DNA of 64,000 nucleotides from JBGSUZ01 sp964404895 (lineage in GTDB: Bacteria > Bacillota > Clostridia > Peptostreptococcales > Acidaminobacteraceae): positions 868,001 to 932,000 of the forward strand of contig CAYOLV010000001.1 in NCBI GenBank assembly GCA_964404895.1, read 5' to 3'. The notes under the pieces are model-generated. The model was not told where the DNA came from, made no database searches, and saw only the letters and a list, made by a program, of their open reading frames with translations. The position numbers and the translations under genes were made by a program. The stretch's first letter is position 1. Each line of letters opens with the position of its first letter. This document shows positions 25,327 to 35,073 of this stretch, one piece after another.

Positions 25327-26682
25327 ATGGCGATAGTCATCAGTTCTAAACGAAGAATTTATTTTGGTCTTATATTAATTTTGTCAGGATTTCTTTGGGC
25401 AGCAGGATCTGAAAACATTGCATTCGATGCCATTGTCAAGATTCGGCAATCCATCTATTCGGGTAACGGCGCCGAACTGTTTTTAGCAAGCATGTTTAAC
25501 TGCTTGACCCTGACAGTAACCTATAGCTTGCTGGGGACGGGAATTTTTCTAGTGAACGGGGGAATCGTATTAGAGGGTAGAATTGAACGCTTTATGTCAG
25601 TGGTGCAGTTTGTTGTCTTTATTTTGCTCAGTATTTGGGCAGGGGCAATCTGTACACAGTATTTTGAAATCATTACAGTGCCTTTGTCCATAGCGGTAAT
25701 CCTGTTCATGATTGAGTGGACCAAAACCCCAAAGGAAACCTTGCTTCCCAGAGTGCTCATTGCTGTACAGGTATTTTTCTCATTCCAGTGGCTTAACATC
25801 ATGCCGAAATTGTCTGGACTGGGTCTTGGCAGGGGGGACCTGTTTGTCAGCATTAAAGTGACGGGCAACTACTTAAACAATGAAAATATTTTAAATATAG
25901 TTGGCATTGCATTCTTTCTTCCTTTGCTGTTGGCTGCGTTCATGACTGCCATGCTGTATCGGATGCATTTTGAAAACATGCAGATTGTACGTGAGAATTA
26001 CAGCAAAGAACGAGAAATTGAAACCATGCAGGCTAAAATCATGAATAATCGAATTTATCAAGAAATTCACGCGCTAGCCCATGATTTAAAGACGCCTTTA
26101 GTCACCATTCGCGGCTTGTCCAGTTTGTTGCTTTTATCAAAAGATGTCAGTAAGCTCCTTGTTTACAGTGAACGGATTGATGATGCAGTCACAAAGATGA
26201 ATGACATGATCAGCTCCTTTTTATACAGTAATTCAAGACAACTCATTGACATTGGTACGCTGATCGATTACTTGAGAGCCCAAATTCCCTTTGAAGATGA
26301 GTACCTTAAGTTTGAAGTGGCGGTGGCAGAAAACTTGCCAAAACTAAACGTCAACAAGGTAAGGCTAGCAAGGGCTTTAATCAATCTCATAGAAAATGCC
26401 TTGATGGCACCTAAAACTTCAGAGTACAAAGTGATTACCTTCAGAGCTTTAATGGAAGAAGATCTGGTGGTATTGGAAATTGAGGACAACGGCATGGGCA
26501 TTCAGATGGAAGATTTGGAAAAAATCTGGACCCTAGGCTTTTCTGGAAAAAATAGTACAGGACTTGGACTGGCTTTTGCTAAACAAACCGTTGAAGAAAA
26601 CGATGGGTTGATATATCTAGAAAGCCAGTATGGCATAGGCACAAAAGTCAGAATAGAATTTTGCGCTAAGAAGGGAGCTTAA
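25327..26682 (+). CDS. Membrane sensor histidine kinase
   Basis: 451 residues. The N-terminal 215 residues contain about six membrane helices with only a short extracytoplasmic loop. A coiled-coil linker (NYSKEREIETMQAKIMNNRIYQEIHAL) leads to the HisKA H-box AHDLKTPLVTIRG (His about 252). The ATPase domain follows: N-box LARALINLIENALMAP, G1 IEDNGMGIQ, G2 GFSGKNSTGLGLAFAKQTVEENDG. It should phosphorylate the response regulator encoded 2 bases downstream. AGGAGGTCAT precedes ATG. With little outside domain of its own, sensing may need the adjacent lipoproteins. Confidence 0.9.
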   Translation: MAIVISSKRRIYFGLILILSGFLWAAGSENIAFDAIVKIRQSIYSGNGAELFLASMFNCLTLTVTYSLLGTGIFLVNGGIVLEGRIERFMSVVQFVVFILLSIWAGAICTQYFEIITVPLSIAVILFMIEWTKTPKETLLPRVLIAVQVFFSFQWLNIMPKLSGLGLGRGDLFVSIKVTGNYLNNENILNIVGIAFFLPLLLAAFMTAMLYRMHFENMQIVRENYSKEREIETMQAKIMNNRIYQEIHALAHDLKTPLVTIRGLSSLLLLSKDVSKLLVYSERIDDAVTKMNDMISSFLYSNSRQLIDIGTLIDYLRAQIPFEDEYLKFEVAVAENLPKLNVNKVRLARALINLIENALMAPKTSEYKVITFRALMEEDLVVLEIEDNGMGIQMEDLEKIWTLGFSGKNSTGLGLAFAKQTVEENDGLIYLESQYGIGTKVRIEFCAKKGA

Positions 26683-26684
26683 TC

Positions 26685-27320
26685 ATGACAGAGAGCGAGT
26701 TAAAAATTGTAATCATAGACGATGACGCAGATATCTTATTCACTTTAAAAGAAATATGCGAATACTGCGGCTATAAAGCTTTGGTGGCTTCCGACGGAAA
26801 AGAAGGTTATGAACTGGTCATGGCTGAAAAGCCACAAATGGTAATTGTAGACTACCATATGCCTGGCTGGGATGGCATGACGACTGTAAAAAAAATCAAA
26901 AGTCTGAATGAGAAAATTTCCATATTGGTACTCACCGTAGACGAACAGCAGGAAACGGCAGATCGGTTCATAGAAATGGGTGCAAATGATTTTTCTATCA
27001 AGCCGATAAAAGCGCCTGACCTCATTTCACGCATCAAAATGAATATGCGTATTTTAGATATTCAACAGCGTATGGAAGATAAAAAGGAGCAAATCTATTT
27101 AGAAAAGGGAATTAGCGCGGCGACCCTCAGAATGATTACAGATTTCATGGCGTCCGCCAGTGAAGATCTGAACTTTGAAGAGATATCCGCAGGAGTCAGT
27201 TTAGCCTACCAAACCGTTCACAGATATGTGCAATATTTAGTCGAAAACGAAATGATTGAAGTCATACCTGTCTACGGACGCGTTGGCAGACCTAAAAATA
27301 ATTATCGGTTGTTGAAGTAG
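26685..27320 (+). CDS. CitB/DcuR-type response regulator
   Basis: 211 residues. The receiver domain is complete: acidic pocket IIDDDAD, phosphoacceptor Asp56 in VIVDYHMPGWDGM, Thr in ILVLTVDE and Lys in FSIKPIKAPDL. The C-terminal part (about 140-211) is a helix-turn-helix of the CitB/DcuR/DpiA class, with LNFEEISAGVSLAYQTVHRYVQYLVENEMIEV and the ending GRVGRPKNNYRL. Regulators of this class control uptake systems for organic acids. The divergent DUF3798 importer is the nearest likely target. Confidence 0.9.
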   Translation: MTESELKIVIIDDDADILFTLKEICEYCGYKALVASDGKEGYELVMAEKPQMVIVDYHMPGWDGMTTVKKIKSLNEKISILVLTVDEQQETADRFIEMGANDFSIKPIKAPDLISRIKMNMRILDIQQRMEDKKEQIYLEKGISAATLRMITDFMASASEDLNFEEISAGVSLAYQTVHRYVQYLVENEMIEVIPVYGRVGRPKNNYRLLK

Positions 27321-27339
27321 GGTGGGGGATAGGGAATGG

Positions 27340-27378
27340 AAGCCTTTCCAATTTGAATAGATTGGGGAGGCTTTTTTT
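27340..27378 (+). terminator. Intrinsic terminator
   Basis: AAGCCTttCCAA / TTGGggAGGCTT stem and seven T, 20 bases after the response regulator gene. Confidence 0.8.
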
Positions 27379-27497
27379 CATATAAATAATTAAAAAATCT
27401 TTGCCATCCACCTTCCAATATTGGGAAATATGATAGAATAGAAAAAGGTAGCAGACAAGTTATCTGGAAATTTAAACATTAAAGGAAGGCATAGAAA

Positions 27498-30401
27498 ATG
27501 AATAGTGCTGAAAAACTCCTTGCAGGCTTACATACAGGGTTTATAGATGAAAAAATGCCATCCAGCGATGCCTACCAACCTCATTTATTGGTCAATGACC
27601 ATAAGCGAGGAAAGAAGGTGCTGACCAGCATACTTCAAGAGCTGAATCAATGCGATGAGTTCTATTTTTCTGTCGCCTTTGTGACCAATAGCGGGGTTGC
27701 ATCCCTTATAAATGTTCTTAAAGTGTTAGAAGAGAAAGGCGTAAAGGGCAAAATACTGGCTTCCCAATATCAAAATTTCACAGAGCCCAGAGCTTTAAAA
27801 CGCTTGCTAGGGCTTAAAAATATTGAGCTTCGAATTGTAACAGAAGGAAATTTCCATGCAAAAGGTTATTTGTTTAAAAAGGAGTCCGAGTATTCCTTTA
27901 TTATTGGAAGCAGTAACTTAACTCAGAATGCTTTAAGCAGCAATAAAGAGTGGAATGTGAAGTTATCTTCCATGAACAATGGCGCATTAATTCAAAGTAC
28001 CCTTCAAGAGTTCGAGTACACCTTCGATAATGCAACGGTAGTCAGTGAATTTTGGATTGACCAGTATAGCAAAATTTATCAAGAAAACCGACGTCAAAAG
28101 GACACCTTTAAAAGTCCAGAGGGTGAACTTCTGGTTGCAGAAGAAAACGTTTCTTATTTAAATAGAATAAGTCCCAATAAAATGCAAATAGAAGCCCTTT
28201 ATAGTTTAGAAAATTTGAGACTGAGCAACAAGAAAAAGGCCTTGCTCATATCTGCCACTGGAACGGGCAAGACGTATTTGTCTGCTTTTGATGTGAAAAA
28301 TGTCAATCCTAAAAAGTTTTTATTCGTGGTTCATAGAGAAAATATTGCCAAGGCAGCCATGAAGAGTTACAGGGCGATTTTAGGGCATACTGTCAAAATG
28401 GGTTTGCTAACAGGTTATTCTAAGTGTCCAGATGCGGATTATATTTTTTCAACCATACAAACCTTATCCAAAACGGATACCTTACATAGTTTTAAAGAAA
28501 ATCATTTTGATTATATTGTTATAGATGAAGTACATCGCTCAGGTGCTAATACCTATCAAAAAGTACTAGAACATTTCCAACCAGAATTTATGCTAGGCAT
28601 GTCGGCAACCCCTGAAAGAACTGATGGCTTCGATATCTTTAAGGCCTTTGATTATAATATTGCCTATGAAATAAGACTGAACCGAGCGCTAGAAGAAAAA
28701 ATGCTTTCACCTTTTCATTATTATGGCGTTGGCGATATTGTGATTGACGGCGAATTAATGAACGAACTAGCCGCTTTTAATAAATTGGTTTGTGAAGAAC
28801 GTGTCAATAAAATCATTAAATACGCAGAACTTTATGGTTGTGACAGAGGAAGGGTTAAGGGTCTTGTGTTCTGCAGTCGCGTAGAAGAGGCCAGAGAGCT
28901 TTCAGAAGCATTTAACCTGAGGGGATATAAAACCATCGCCTTAGATGGTTCTAGCAGTGAGGATTTAAGAGAAAAGAGTATTGAACGCCTTGAAGAGGAT
29001 CACGGAAATGATTTATTGGATTACCTGTTTACGGTTGATATTTTTAATGAAGGGGTAGATATACCCTCCGTTAATCAAATTATTATGCTCAGACCTACCC
29101 AGTCGGCTATCGTATTTGTTCAACAGTTGGGCAGAGGCCTCAGAAAATGCGGCGGGAAAGAATACTTAACGGTCATTGACTTTATTGGCAACTATTCCAA
29201 TAACTATTTAGTGCCAATTGCTCTTTATGGCGATAATTCTTATAACAAGGATAGCATCAGAAAACTCATGAACAGCGGGAGCAGCTTTATCCCTGGCGCT
29301 TCAACCATTAACTTCGACACCATCAGTAATCAAAAAATATATGAAGCCATTAATATGGCAAAGTTGTCATTGAAAAAGGATTTAACCAACGACTATAAAC
29401 TGCTTAAATACAAATTGGGCAAAATTCCAACCATGATGGACTTTGCACTTCACGGCAGCAGAGACCCTTTTGCTTTTGTCACTTATGAAGGTTCTTATTA
29501 CGCATTTGTTGCTGATAATGAAACTGAAATAAATGGTGCAATGAGCCCAAAGACAATGAAGTTATTAGAGTTTTATTCCAAAGAAGTATTGAATGGCAAA
29601 CGGATTGAAGAAGTCATTATTTTGGAAACCTTAATCGAAAAGGATAGTGCCTCTATTGAAGAAATAAGGGACAGTGTTAAGGAAAAATACCAATTTGCGC
29701 CCGAAGTTCAGACCATTCAATCAGCCATTTCCCTGCTCAATGGACAATTTTTTAAAGAACAAGATCAGCAGAAATACGGAATTGAGAGCAGTGTTAACTG
29801 TATATATGATAAGTTGTGTTTAGCAAAACCCTTAAGCGAAGCCTTAGAAAATCAGTATTTCAAGGACTATCTGCAGGATGCAATGTGTTATGCTCATTAT
29901 CAATTTGAAAGCCATTATACCCCAGAACGCTTCAAGAACGGGTTTATTTTATATCAAAAATATTCTAGAAAAGACGCCTGTCGAATTTTAGGTTGGGAGA
30001 AAGATGAATCCTCTACCATTTACGGTTATAGAATTAAATTCAACACCTGCCCAATCTTTGTCACTTATCATAAAACCGATGAAATTAGCAGCAGTACTAA
30101 ATATGAAGACCATTTCATAAATAAAGATCAATTTAATTGGATGACCAGAAACAAGGTCACACTAGAGTCAACAGAAGTCGTTCAGCTTAAAAATCATCAA
30201 GAGGGTTTCAGAATTTCCTTATTTGTAAAGAAAAGTGACGGCGAGGGCAGTGACTTCTATTATATGGGAGACATGGCACCTATGGATTTCATTCAAAAGA
30301 CCATCAAGAATGACAAAGGGGCTGAGTTACCAATAGTAAACATCAAGTTCAAAATGCTCTCATCGGTGGATGAGGCTATGATGGGGTATTTGGAGGGGTA
30401 A
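27498..30401 (+). CDS. SauUSI-like type IV restriction enzyme: PLD nuclease, SF2 helicase, DUF3427
   Basis: 967 residues, close to the 953 of SauUSI. The N-terminal domain is PLD-type, with NFHAKGYLF (His120, Lys122) and IIGSSNLTQNAL downstream. The SF2 helicase has Walker A SATGTGKT (about 252-259), DEVH box (about 342-345), motif III GMSATPERTDG and motif VI QQLGRGLRK. The C-terminal third is the DUF3427 region (HYQFESHYTPERFKNGFILYQKYSRKDACRILGW). SauUSI cleaves DNA with methylated or hydroxymethylated cytosine, the C-terminal domain giving specificity. I infer the same type of activity; the sequence recognised is unknown. It is first of three genes in a probable defence island. Confidence 0.88.
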   Translation: MNSAEKLLAGLHTGFIDEKMPSSDAYQPHLLVNDHKRGKKVLTSILQELNQCDEFYFSVAFVTNSGVASLINVLKVLEEKGVKGKILASQYQNFTEPRALKRLLGLKNIELRIVTEGNFHAKGYLFKKESEYSFIIGSSNLTQNALSSNKEWNVKLSSMNNGALIQSTLQEFEYTFDNATVVSEFWIDQYSKIYQENRRQKDTFKSPEGELLVAEENVSYLNRISPNKMQIEALYSLENLRLSNKKKALLISATGTGKTYLSAFDVKNVNPKKFLFVVHRENIAKAAMKSYRAILGHTVKMGLLTGYSKCPDADYIFSTIQTLSKTDTLHSFKENHFDYIVIDEVHRSGANTYQKVLEHFQPEFMLGMSATPERTDGFDIFKAFDYNIAYEIRLNRALEEKMLSPFHYYGVGDIVIDGELMNELAAFNKLVCEERVNKIIKYAELYGCDRGRVKGLVFCSRVEEARELSEAFNLRGYKTIALDGSSSEDLREKSIERLEEDHGNDLLDYLFTVDIFNEGVDIPSVNQIIMLRPTQSAIVFVQQLGRGLRKCGGKEYLTVIDFIGNYSNNYLVPIALYGDNSYNKDSIRKLMNSGSSFIPGASTINFDTISNQKIYEAINMAKLSLKKDLTNDYKLLKYKLGKIPTMMDFALHGSRDPFAFVTYEGSYYAFVADNETEINGAMSPKTMKLLEFYSKEVLNGKRIEEVIILETLIEKDSASIEEIRDSVKEKYQFAPEVQTIQSAISLLNGQFFKEQDQQKYGIESSVNCIYDKLCLAKPLSEALENQYFKDYLQDAMCYAHYQFESHYTPERFKNGFILYQKYSRKDACRILGWEKDESSTIYGYRIKFNTCPIFVTYHKTDEISSSTKYEDHFINKDQFNWMTRNKVTLESTEVVQLKNHQEGFRISLFVKKSDGEGSDFYYMGDMAPMDFIQKTIKNDKGAELPIVNIKFKMLSSVDEAMMGYLEG

Positions 30402-30502
30402 GATGTTCATCGACTGCGGGTTTGAGCTAGGCATAATGCTGTTAGAAACAAATGAAAAGTATTATCAATAAATATCAGATTAGATAGGATTGGAGACCAC
30501 AA

Positions 30503-31189
30503 ATGAACATCATCATTCTAGCAATTTCAGCAGTATTTCCCCTGCTGATTATGTTTGGCTTTGTTATGCTTATTGTATACATAGTGAAGAATAAAAGGAC
30601 TTATCAACCAGAGAAAAAGCCTACGGCATGGCCTTATGGGTCTAGAACTGTTGTGCTAAATAGTGCTGAAATATCCTTATACAAAGGGCTCAAGCAACAT
30701 TTACCATCATCGGCTATCATATGTCCTAAAATGAATTTAAAGGATATTTTATTTGTAAAAGAACAGCAAGGCAATAGTTTTCAGTACTACTACAAGCGAC
30801 TTGTCTATCACACGGTTGATTTTATGTTGCTTTCAGCGATAGATTTTAAGCCTGTTTGTGGGATAATCTCAGGAATTACTAAGGATGAAAAAAGGCTTGC
30901 CGAAATTCAAGATATGAAACAGGTTTTCAATGCGGCGGGTGTTCCCTTACTGGTTATGGATTCTAAAAGCAGTTATAGTGCTGAGGATATAGAAAGTCAT
31001 TTAGGCAAGTTTTTCAAAATTGAAACCATTGCGGCAGAGATAGAACCATCATCGGATAAAAAGGTACTTTGCCCTAAATGTGGTGAGGAAATGATCAAGC
31101 GAACCGCTAAACAAGGTGAAAACATAGGCAAAACCTTCTATGGATGCTCTAAATACCCAGCTTGCAAAGGTATTTTCAATTTGACATAA
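30503..31189 (+). CDS. Membrane-anchored DUF2726 protein with topoisomerase-type zinc ribbon
   Basis: 228 residues. One N-terminal membrane helix (IIILAISAVFPLLIMFGFVMLIVYIV), then a DUF2726 (PD-(D/E)XK-like) domain: LNSAEISLYKGLKQHLPSSAIICPKMNLKDILFV and YHTVDFMLLSAIDFKPVCGIISGI. The Asp of the VDF motif is present, but the usual following E-x-D/K is replaced by G-I-I-S-G, so the nuclease centre looks degenerate. The C-terminus is a four-Cys zinc ribbon of topoisomerase IA type (CPKCGEEM...YGCSKYPACKGIF), a DNA-binding element. It lies between the SauUSI-like gene and the helicase-nuclease gene. Confidence 0.8.
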   Translation: MNIIILAISAVFPLLIMFGFVMLIVYIVKNKRTYQPEKKPTAWPYGSRTVVLNSAEISLYKGLKQHLPSSAIICPKMNLKDILFVKEQQGNSFQYYYKRLVYHTVDFMLLSAIDFKPVCGIISGITKDEKRLAEIQDMKQVFNAAGVPLLVMDSKSSYSAEDIESHLGKFFKIETIAAEIEPSSDKKVLCPKCGEEMIKRTAKQGENIGKTFYGCSKYPACKGIFNLT

Positions 31190-31235
31190 GTCGCGGAAAA
31201 CCAGTAAGCAAATAGAACTATGAAAGGCGATAAAA

Positions 31236-34037
31236 ATGGAAGATCAAATGCAATTGATATTGATACGCAATAAAGATACGAACCAATTTGAGGATGCCAC
31301 GGATTCAATTTCTCGTTATGAATGGTTGGAAAATCGCTCTAAGATTGAAATCCAGTATATAGCTGGGGAGCGTTGCTATACCTATGCAGCAAGTCGTGTC
31401 AAAGTGTTGGATTTGAAAGGCACCATTGATATGACGGACGAAATAATACTTGAAGACGGCGTGCCCATTGAAGATGTAGAAACTATTTTGGATTACGATA
31501 GCCATATTAAAGTAGTGGCGCCTACAGGGGATTCAAGGGTCATAGAGAAGAAACTATTACTTTTAGAGAAGCCCATGTCGGAAACTGAAGAGACTAGACG
31601 AATTAAGGCTTATTTCAGGCAGTTATTTGTCCTTCTGAGCAAACCGCGAGGAGAAAACTCAGATTCGGAAACAGACGAGAATGAGGAAAATCAAAAAATA
31701 TCCTTCTTAGAGTTTCAGTTCAATAAAGTGGTGCATATTTCTGAGAGTTCGGTTTTGGGTCATTACTTAGGTCGAAAACCGCCAATATCCTACTGCGATC
31801 AAGAGCCGCTAATTTTTCCATTTGGCTTTAATTTGAGTCAGAAACAGGCAGTTACAAATGCACTCAATCATCAAATCAGTATCGTGCAAGGCCCTCCAGG
31901 GACTGGAAAGACTCAAACGATATTGAACCTTTTGGCAAATTTAATATTGCGAGGCAAACAGGTGGCGGTGGTCTCTAACAATAATTCTCCTGTTGAAAAT
32001 GTCATCGAAAAATTGGAGAAGTACGGTTATGGCTATTTAGTAGCCCAGCTTGGAAGTGGCGAAAATCAAGAACGTTTTTTTGAAAAAGCGTTGAAAGCAT
32101 TGCCAGATTTTGAAACCTTCCAGATTTCTGATGAAGAGAAAGTCACTTTAGAAACTGAACTGGTAAGTCTTATGGCACAATTGGAAAATTTGTTAAAAAC
32201 ACAAGCCCAGTTAGCGCGTTCTAAGGAAGCTCTCATCAAGTATCAGACTGAGCGCACCCATTACGAGTACAGTCATAGTGAAACTTATGTTTACCCTAGT
32301 GAACTTTCAATTCGAAAAAAATGGTCTAAAGATAAGCTTTTCCAATTGGTACATAGGTTAGAAGCCGTCACGGAGACAGATCAAAAGATGACGTTTATTC
32401 AAAAGACACAATTTTTCTTTAACTTTGGCATATATAATTTCAAAAAAGTTGAAGAGAGTGCACTAGCCCTTATTAAGTCCAGTTACCAATTGATTTATGA
32501 CCAGAATATTGAGTTTATCAGCAAGGAAATAGTACATTGTGAAAGTGTTATCAAAATGGGAAATTTGTCTCAACTAATGAAGCGCTATACGGAAGTTTCA
32601 GAAATCATCTTCAAAGATGCCCTTGGGCGTATGAACTTGCCACTTTATAATCAGGCATATACAAAAAAGGGGTATCTAAAACAATATAGAAGTTTTAAAA
32701 AGCGATATCCGATTGTGACCAGTACAACACATTCTCTTTTAAGCTCTTGTCCAAAGCAGTATAAATTTGATTGGGTCATAACCGATGAATCTTCTCAAGT
32801 AGACCTGTTGACTGCTTATTTAGCTATGTCAGCAGCTAATAATATGGTTGTTGTTGGAGATCCGCAGCAGTTGAATCAAATACCTAATAAGAAAATAGTC
32901 CCTGAAAGTGATGTATTGAACTTTGATATGGGCTTGGCAGAGGCCTATAATTACGCTAAAAAGAACATGATTACTTCTATAATTGGTGCACTAGAGGACT
33001 TCGTGCCAACGACTTTGCTGACAGAACATTATCGGTGTCACCCTCAGATTATACGTTATTGTAATGAAAAATATTACAAAAATGAGCTGGTTATTATGAC
33101 AGAAGGCCACTACGACGACAAGGTGCTCAAACTTATAAAAACAGCGCCTGGGAATCATGCAAGAGCTCTTAGCAAAGCTTGGTTTAACACAAGGCAAGCA
33201 GAGATTATAAGAGATGAAGTCCTAACTTGTAGCGGTGGTGAGTGTTATAATTCTGAAGCTGTTGGTATTATTGCGCCTTATCGGTGTCAGGTTGAAGAGA
33301 TAGAAAAATGCATTAAGACCCCTCAAATTGCAGTGGACACCGTTCATAAATTTCAAGGTCGCGAGAAAGATACCATTATTTTTTCGACAACGGTCAATGA
33401 ACTCAATGAGTTTGTAGATAATCCTGAACTTGTAAACGTTGCTGTTTCAAGGGCTGTGAAAGAACTTGTGGTACTTTGTCCTCATAACGGACTTAAGAGT
33501 CATGGCAGTCATATTGGAGACTTAATTCGGCATATTGAGTACAACACGATTTGTTCAGAAATTGTTATAAGCGCTAAAACTTCCGTATTTGACTTGCTTT
33601 ACAATGAGTATTCGGAACACTTGCAGGCTCATCGAAAGAAGGTTAAAGAAGTGAGTGACGTAGACTCCGAAAATGTGCTTTATGCTGTTATTGAAGAACT
33701 TTTGGAAGAAGAACGTTTTAAATCCTTTAAATGTGTTTTGCACACGCCACTTCACGGAATAGTTGGGGACTTTAACCTTCTAACCGATGAAGAAGCTCGT
33801 TTTGCAAAGCACCCGAATGCCCACGTAGATTTTCTTTTTTATAATAGACATGATAAAGAACCTGTTCTTGCAGTAGAGGTAGACGGGTTTGCCTTCCACA
33901 AAAATTCTCCTGAGCAGTTGGTCAGAGATGAAAAGAAAAATTCAATCCTAGAGAAAATCGGCTTGCCACTAATCCGCCTTGCAACCTATGAAAGTGGAGA
34001 GCGGGAGCGACTTTGCGAGGGTCTTGAAAAAGTGTAA
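31236..34037 (+). CDS. UPF1/DNA2-like SF1 helicase with C-terminal DUF2726-type nuclease domain
   Basis: 933 residues. A 200-residue N-terminal region of unknown type precedes an SF1 helicase: Walker A QGPPGTGKTQTILN (about 219-226), ITDESSQVD (Walker B, about 517-520), motif III VVGDPQQLNQIPN, LTEHYRCHPQII (motif IV), VDTVHKFQGREKDTIIFS (V) and VNVAVSRAV (VI). Between motifs Ia and II is a long, helical insertion (about 270-480). The C-terminal 110 residues are a PD-(D/E)XK-like domain: HVDFLFYN (Asp about 865), LAVEVDGFAFH (Glu and Asp about 881-883) and RDEKKNSILEKIGLPLIRL. It is a combined helicase and nuclease, fitting nucleic acid defence. Confidence 0.85.
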   Translation: MEDQMQLILIRNKDTNQFEDATDSISRYEWLENRSKIEIQYIAGERCYTYAASRVKVLDLKGTIDMTDEIILEDGVPIEDVETILDYDSHIKVVAPTGDSRVIEKKLLLLEKPMSETEETRRIKAYFRQLFVLLSKPRGENSDSETDENEENQKISFLEFQFNKVVHISESSVLGHYLGRKPPISYCDQEPLIFPFGFNLSQKQAVTNALNHQISIVQGPPGTGKTQTILNLLANLILRGKQVAVVSNNNSPVENVIEKLEKYGYGYLVAQLGSGENQERFFEKALKALPDFETFQISDEEKVTLETELVSLMAQLENLLKTQAQLARSKEALIKYQTERTHYEYSHSETYVYPSELSIRKKWSKDKLFQLVHRLEAVTETDQKMTFIQKTQFFFNFGIYNFKKVEESALALIKSSYQLIYDQNIEFISKEIVHCESVIKMGNLSQLMKRYTEVSEIIFKDALGRMNLPLYNQAYTKKGYLKQYRSFKKRYPIVTSTTHSLLSSCPKQYKFDWVITDESSQVDLLTAYLAMSAANNMVVVGDPQQLNQIPNKKIVPESDVLNFDMGLAEAYNYAKKNMITSIIGALEDFVPTTLLTEHYRCHPQIIRYCNEKYYKNELVIMTEGHYDDKVLKLIKTAPGNHARALSKAWFNTRQAEIIRDEVLTCSGGECYNSEAVGIIAPYRCQVEEIEKCIKTPQIAVDTVHKFQGREKDTIIFSTTVNELNEFVDNPELVNVAVSRAVKELVVLCPHNGLKSHGSHIGDLIRHIEYNTICSEIVISAKTSVFDLLYNEYSEHLQAHRKKVKEVSDVDSENVLYAVIEELLEEERFKSFKCVLHTPLHGIVGDFNLLTDEEARFAKHPNAHVDFLFYNRHDKEPVLAVEVDGFAFHKNSPEQLVRDEKKNSILEKIGLPLIRLATYESGERERLCEGLEKV

Positions 34038-34077
34038 CATACAAACCAAAAGGGACTACTTAGGGAGGCAATAAATA

Positions 34078-34989
34078 ATGAACCGAAAAACAACAACAAT
34101 CGCCATAACCCTAACGCTTATATTGTTAGGGTTTGTGTGTATAAAACTGATCAAAATTGAAAATCGGCTGAATCAACTGGAAATGTCGACACAATCATCT
34201 AAGAACGAACTCATAGCCAATATGAATGGTTCTATTAATGAAATTAAAGAAGCTTTGCTACCTAAAAATCAATTGATTACGAGCCATAACGTTGAGTATG
34301 GCCCATTAGATCAGAAAACCATGAAAATTCCAGTGACAGTAACTATAATTCCAACACAATTTGAAAAACAGACGATTGTTGAGTTAAAAATAAATGATAC
34401 CCGTATGACCATGGCGGACAATGGAACTGCCTTTACACAGACAATTAGTGTAGATCTTTTTAAAGCCCAGTCGATTGAGGTTATTTTAACCAAAGACAAT
34501 ATCCGAGAAGTTGTTTTGTTAGAGGAACCTGGAATGGTTTGGGAAAAATACACATTAGGAATTTCAGGAAGTTATGATGGCGGTGTTGAACACATGACGG
34601 GTAGCAATCAGTTAAAATATGCTGGCGACGTGAGACTAGATTTTAGCGGAAACGCTGTGAAGGCAACACAAGTTGATATTTACTCAGATTTAGATGGCAA
34701 GAAAAAACTAATTGCCACCTATCCAAATTTAACAGGGAATCAATTTGTCGAGAAATTGAATTACGAAGCGCCTATAAAAGCGGGTCAATTCCACTCCATC
34801 TATGCGGATATTCAAGATTCGAGGGGACTTCATTATATTTACCCCCTTTCAGAAAAGTTGGGTATCAATGAAAAAAATGAATTTATTTATAGTACTGAAT
34901 CTGGAAATAATGGACTCTCTATGACTGGTGTTATTACTGAAATAAGGGATTCCAAGGGGAAGTTGTTATTTACCCCTCAAAACTATTAA
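34078..34989 (+). CDS. Unknown membrane-anchored extracytoplasmic protein
   Basis: 303 residues. A single N-terminal membrane helix (TIAITLTLILLGFVCIKLI) is followed by a short coiled coil (IENRLNQLEMSTQSSKNELIANM) and a beta-rich extracytoplasmic region without Cys. I do not recognise a family. ATG follows GGGAGGCAATAAATA. It starts 40 bases after the helicase-nuclease gene but nothing in it suggests a defence role; the codon style matches its neighbours. Confidence 0.7.
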   Translation: MNRKTTTIAITLTLILLGFVCIKLIKIENRLNQLEMSTQSSKNELIANMNGSINEIKEALLPKNQLITSHNVEYGPLDQKTMKIPVTVTIIPTQFEKQTIVELKINDTRMTMADNGTAFTQTISVDLFKAQSIEVILTKDNIREVVLLEEPGMVWEKYTLGISGSYDGGVEHMTGSNQLKYAGDVRLDFSGNAVKATQVDIYSDLDGKKKLIATYPNLTGNQFVEKLNYEAPIKAGQFHSIYADIQDSRGLHYIYPLSEKLGINEKNEFIYSTESGNNGLSMTGVITEIRDSKGKLLFTPQNY

Positions 34990-35073
34990 TAGTATAAATA
35001 CGAGAGCTTTATGGCTAAAATGAGCTAAAACAAACTGGAAACCGACTGATTCTTGCAAAGGAGTTGTTGAACC

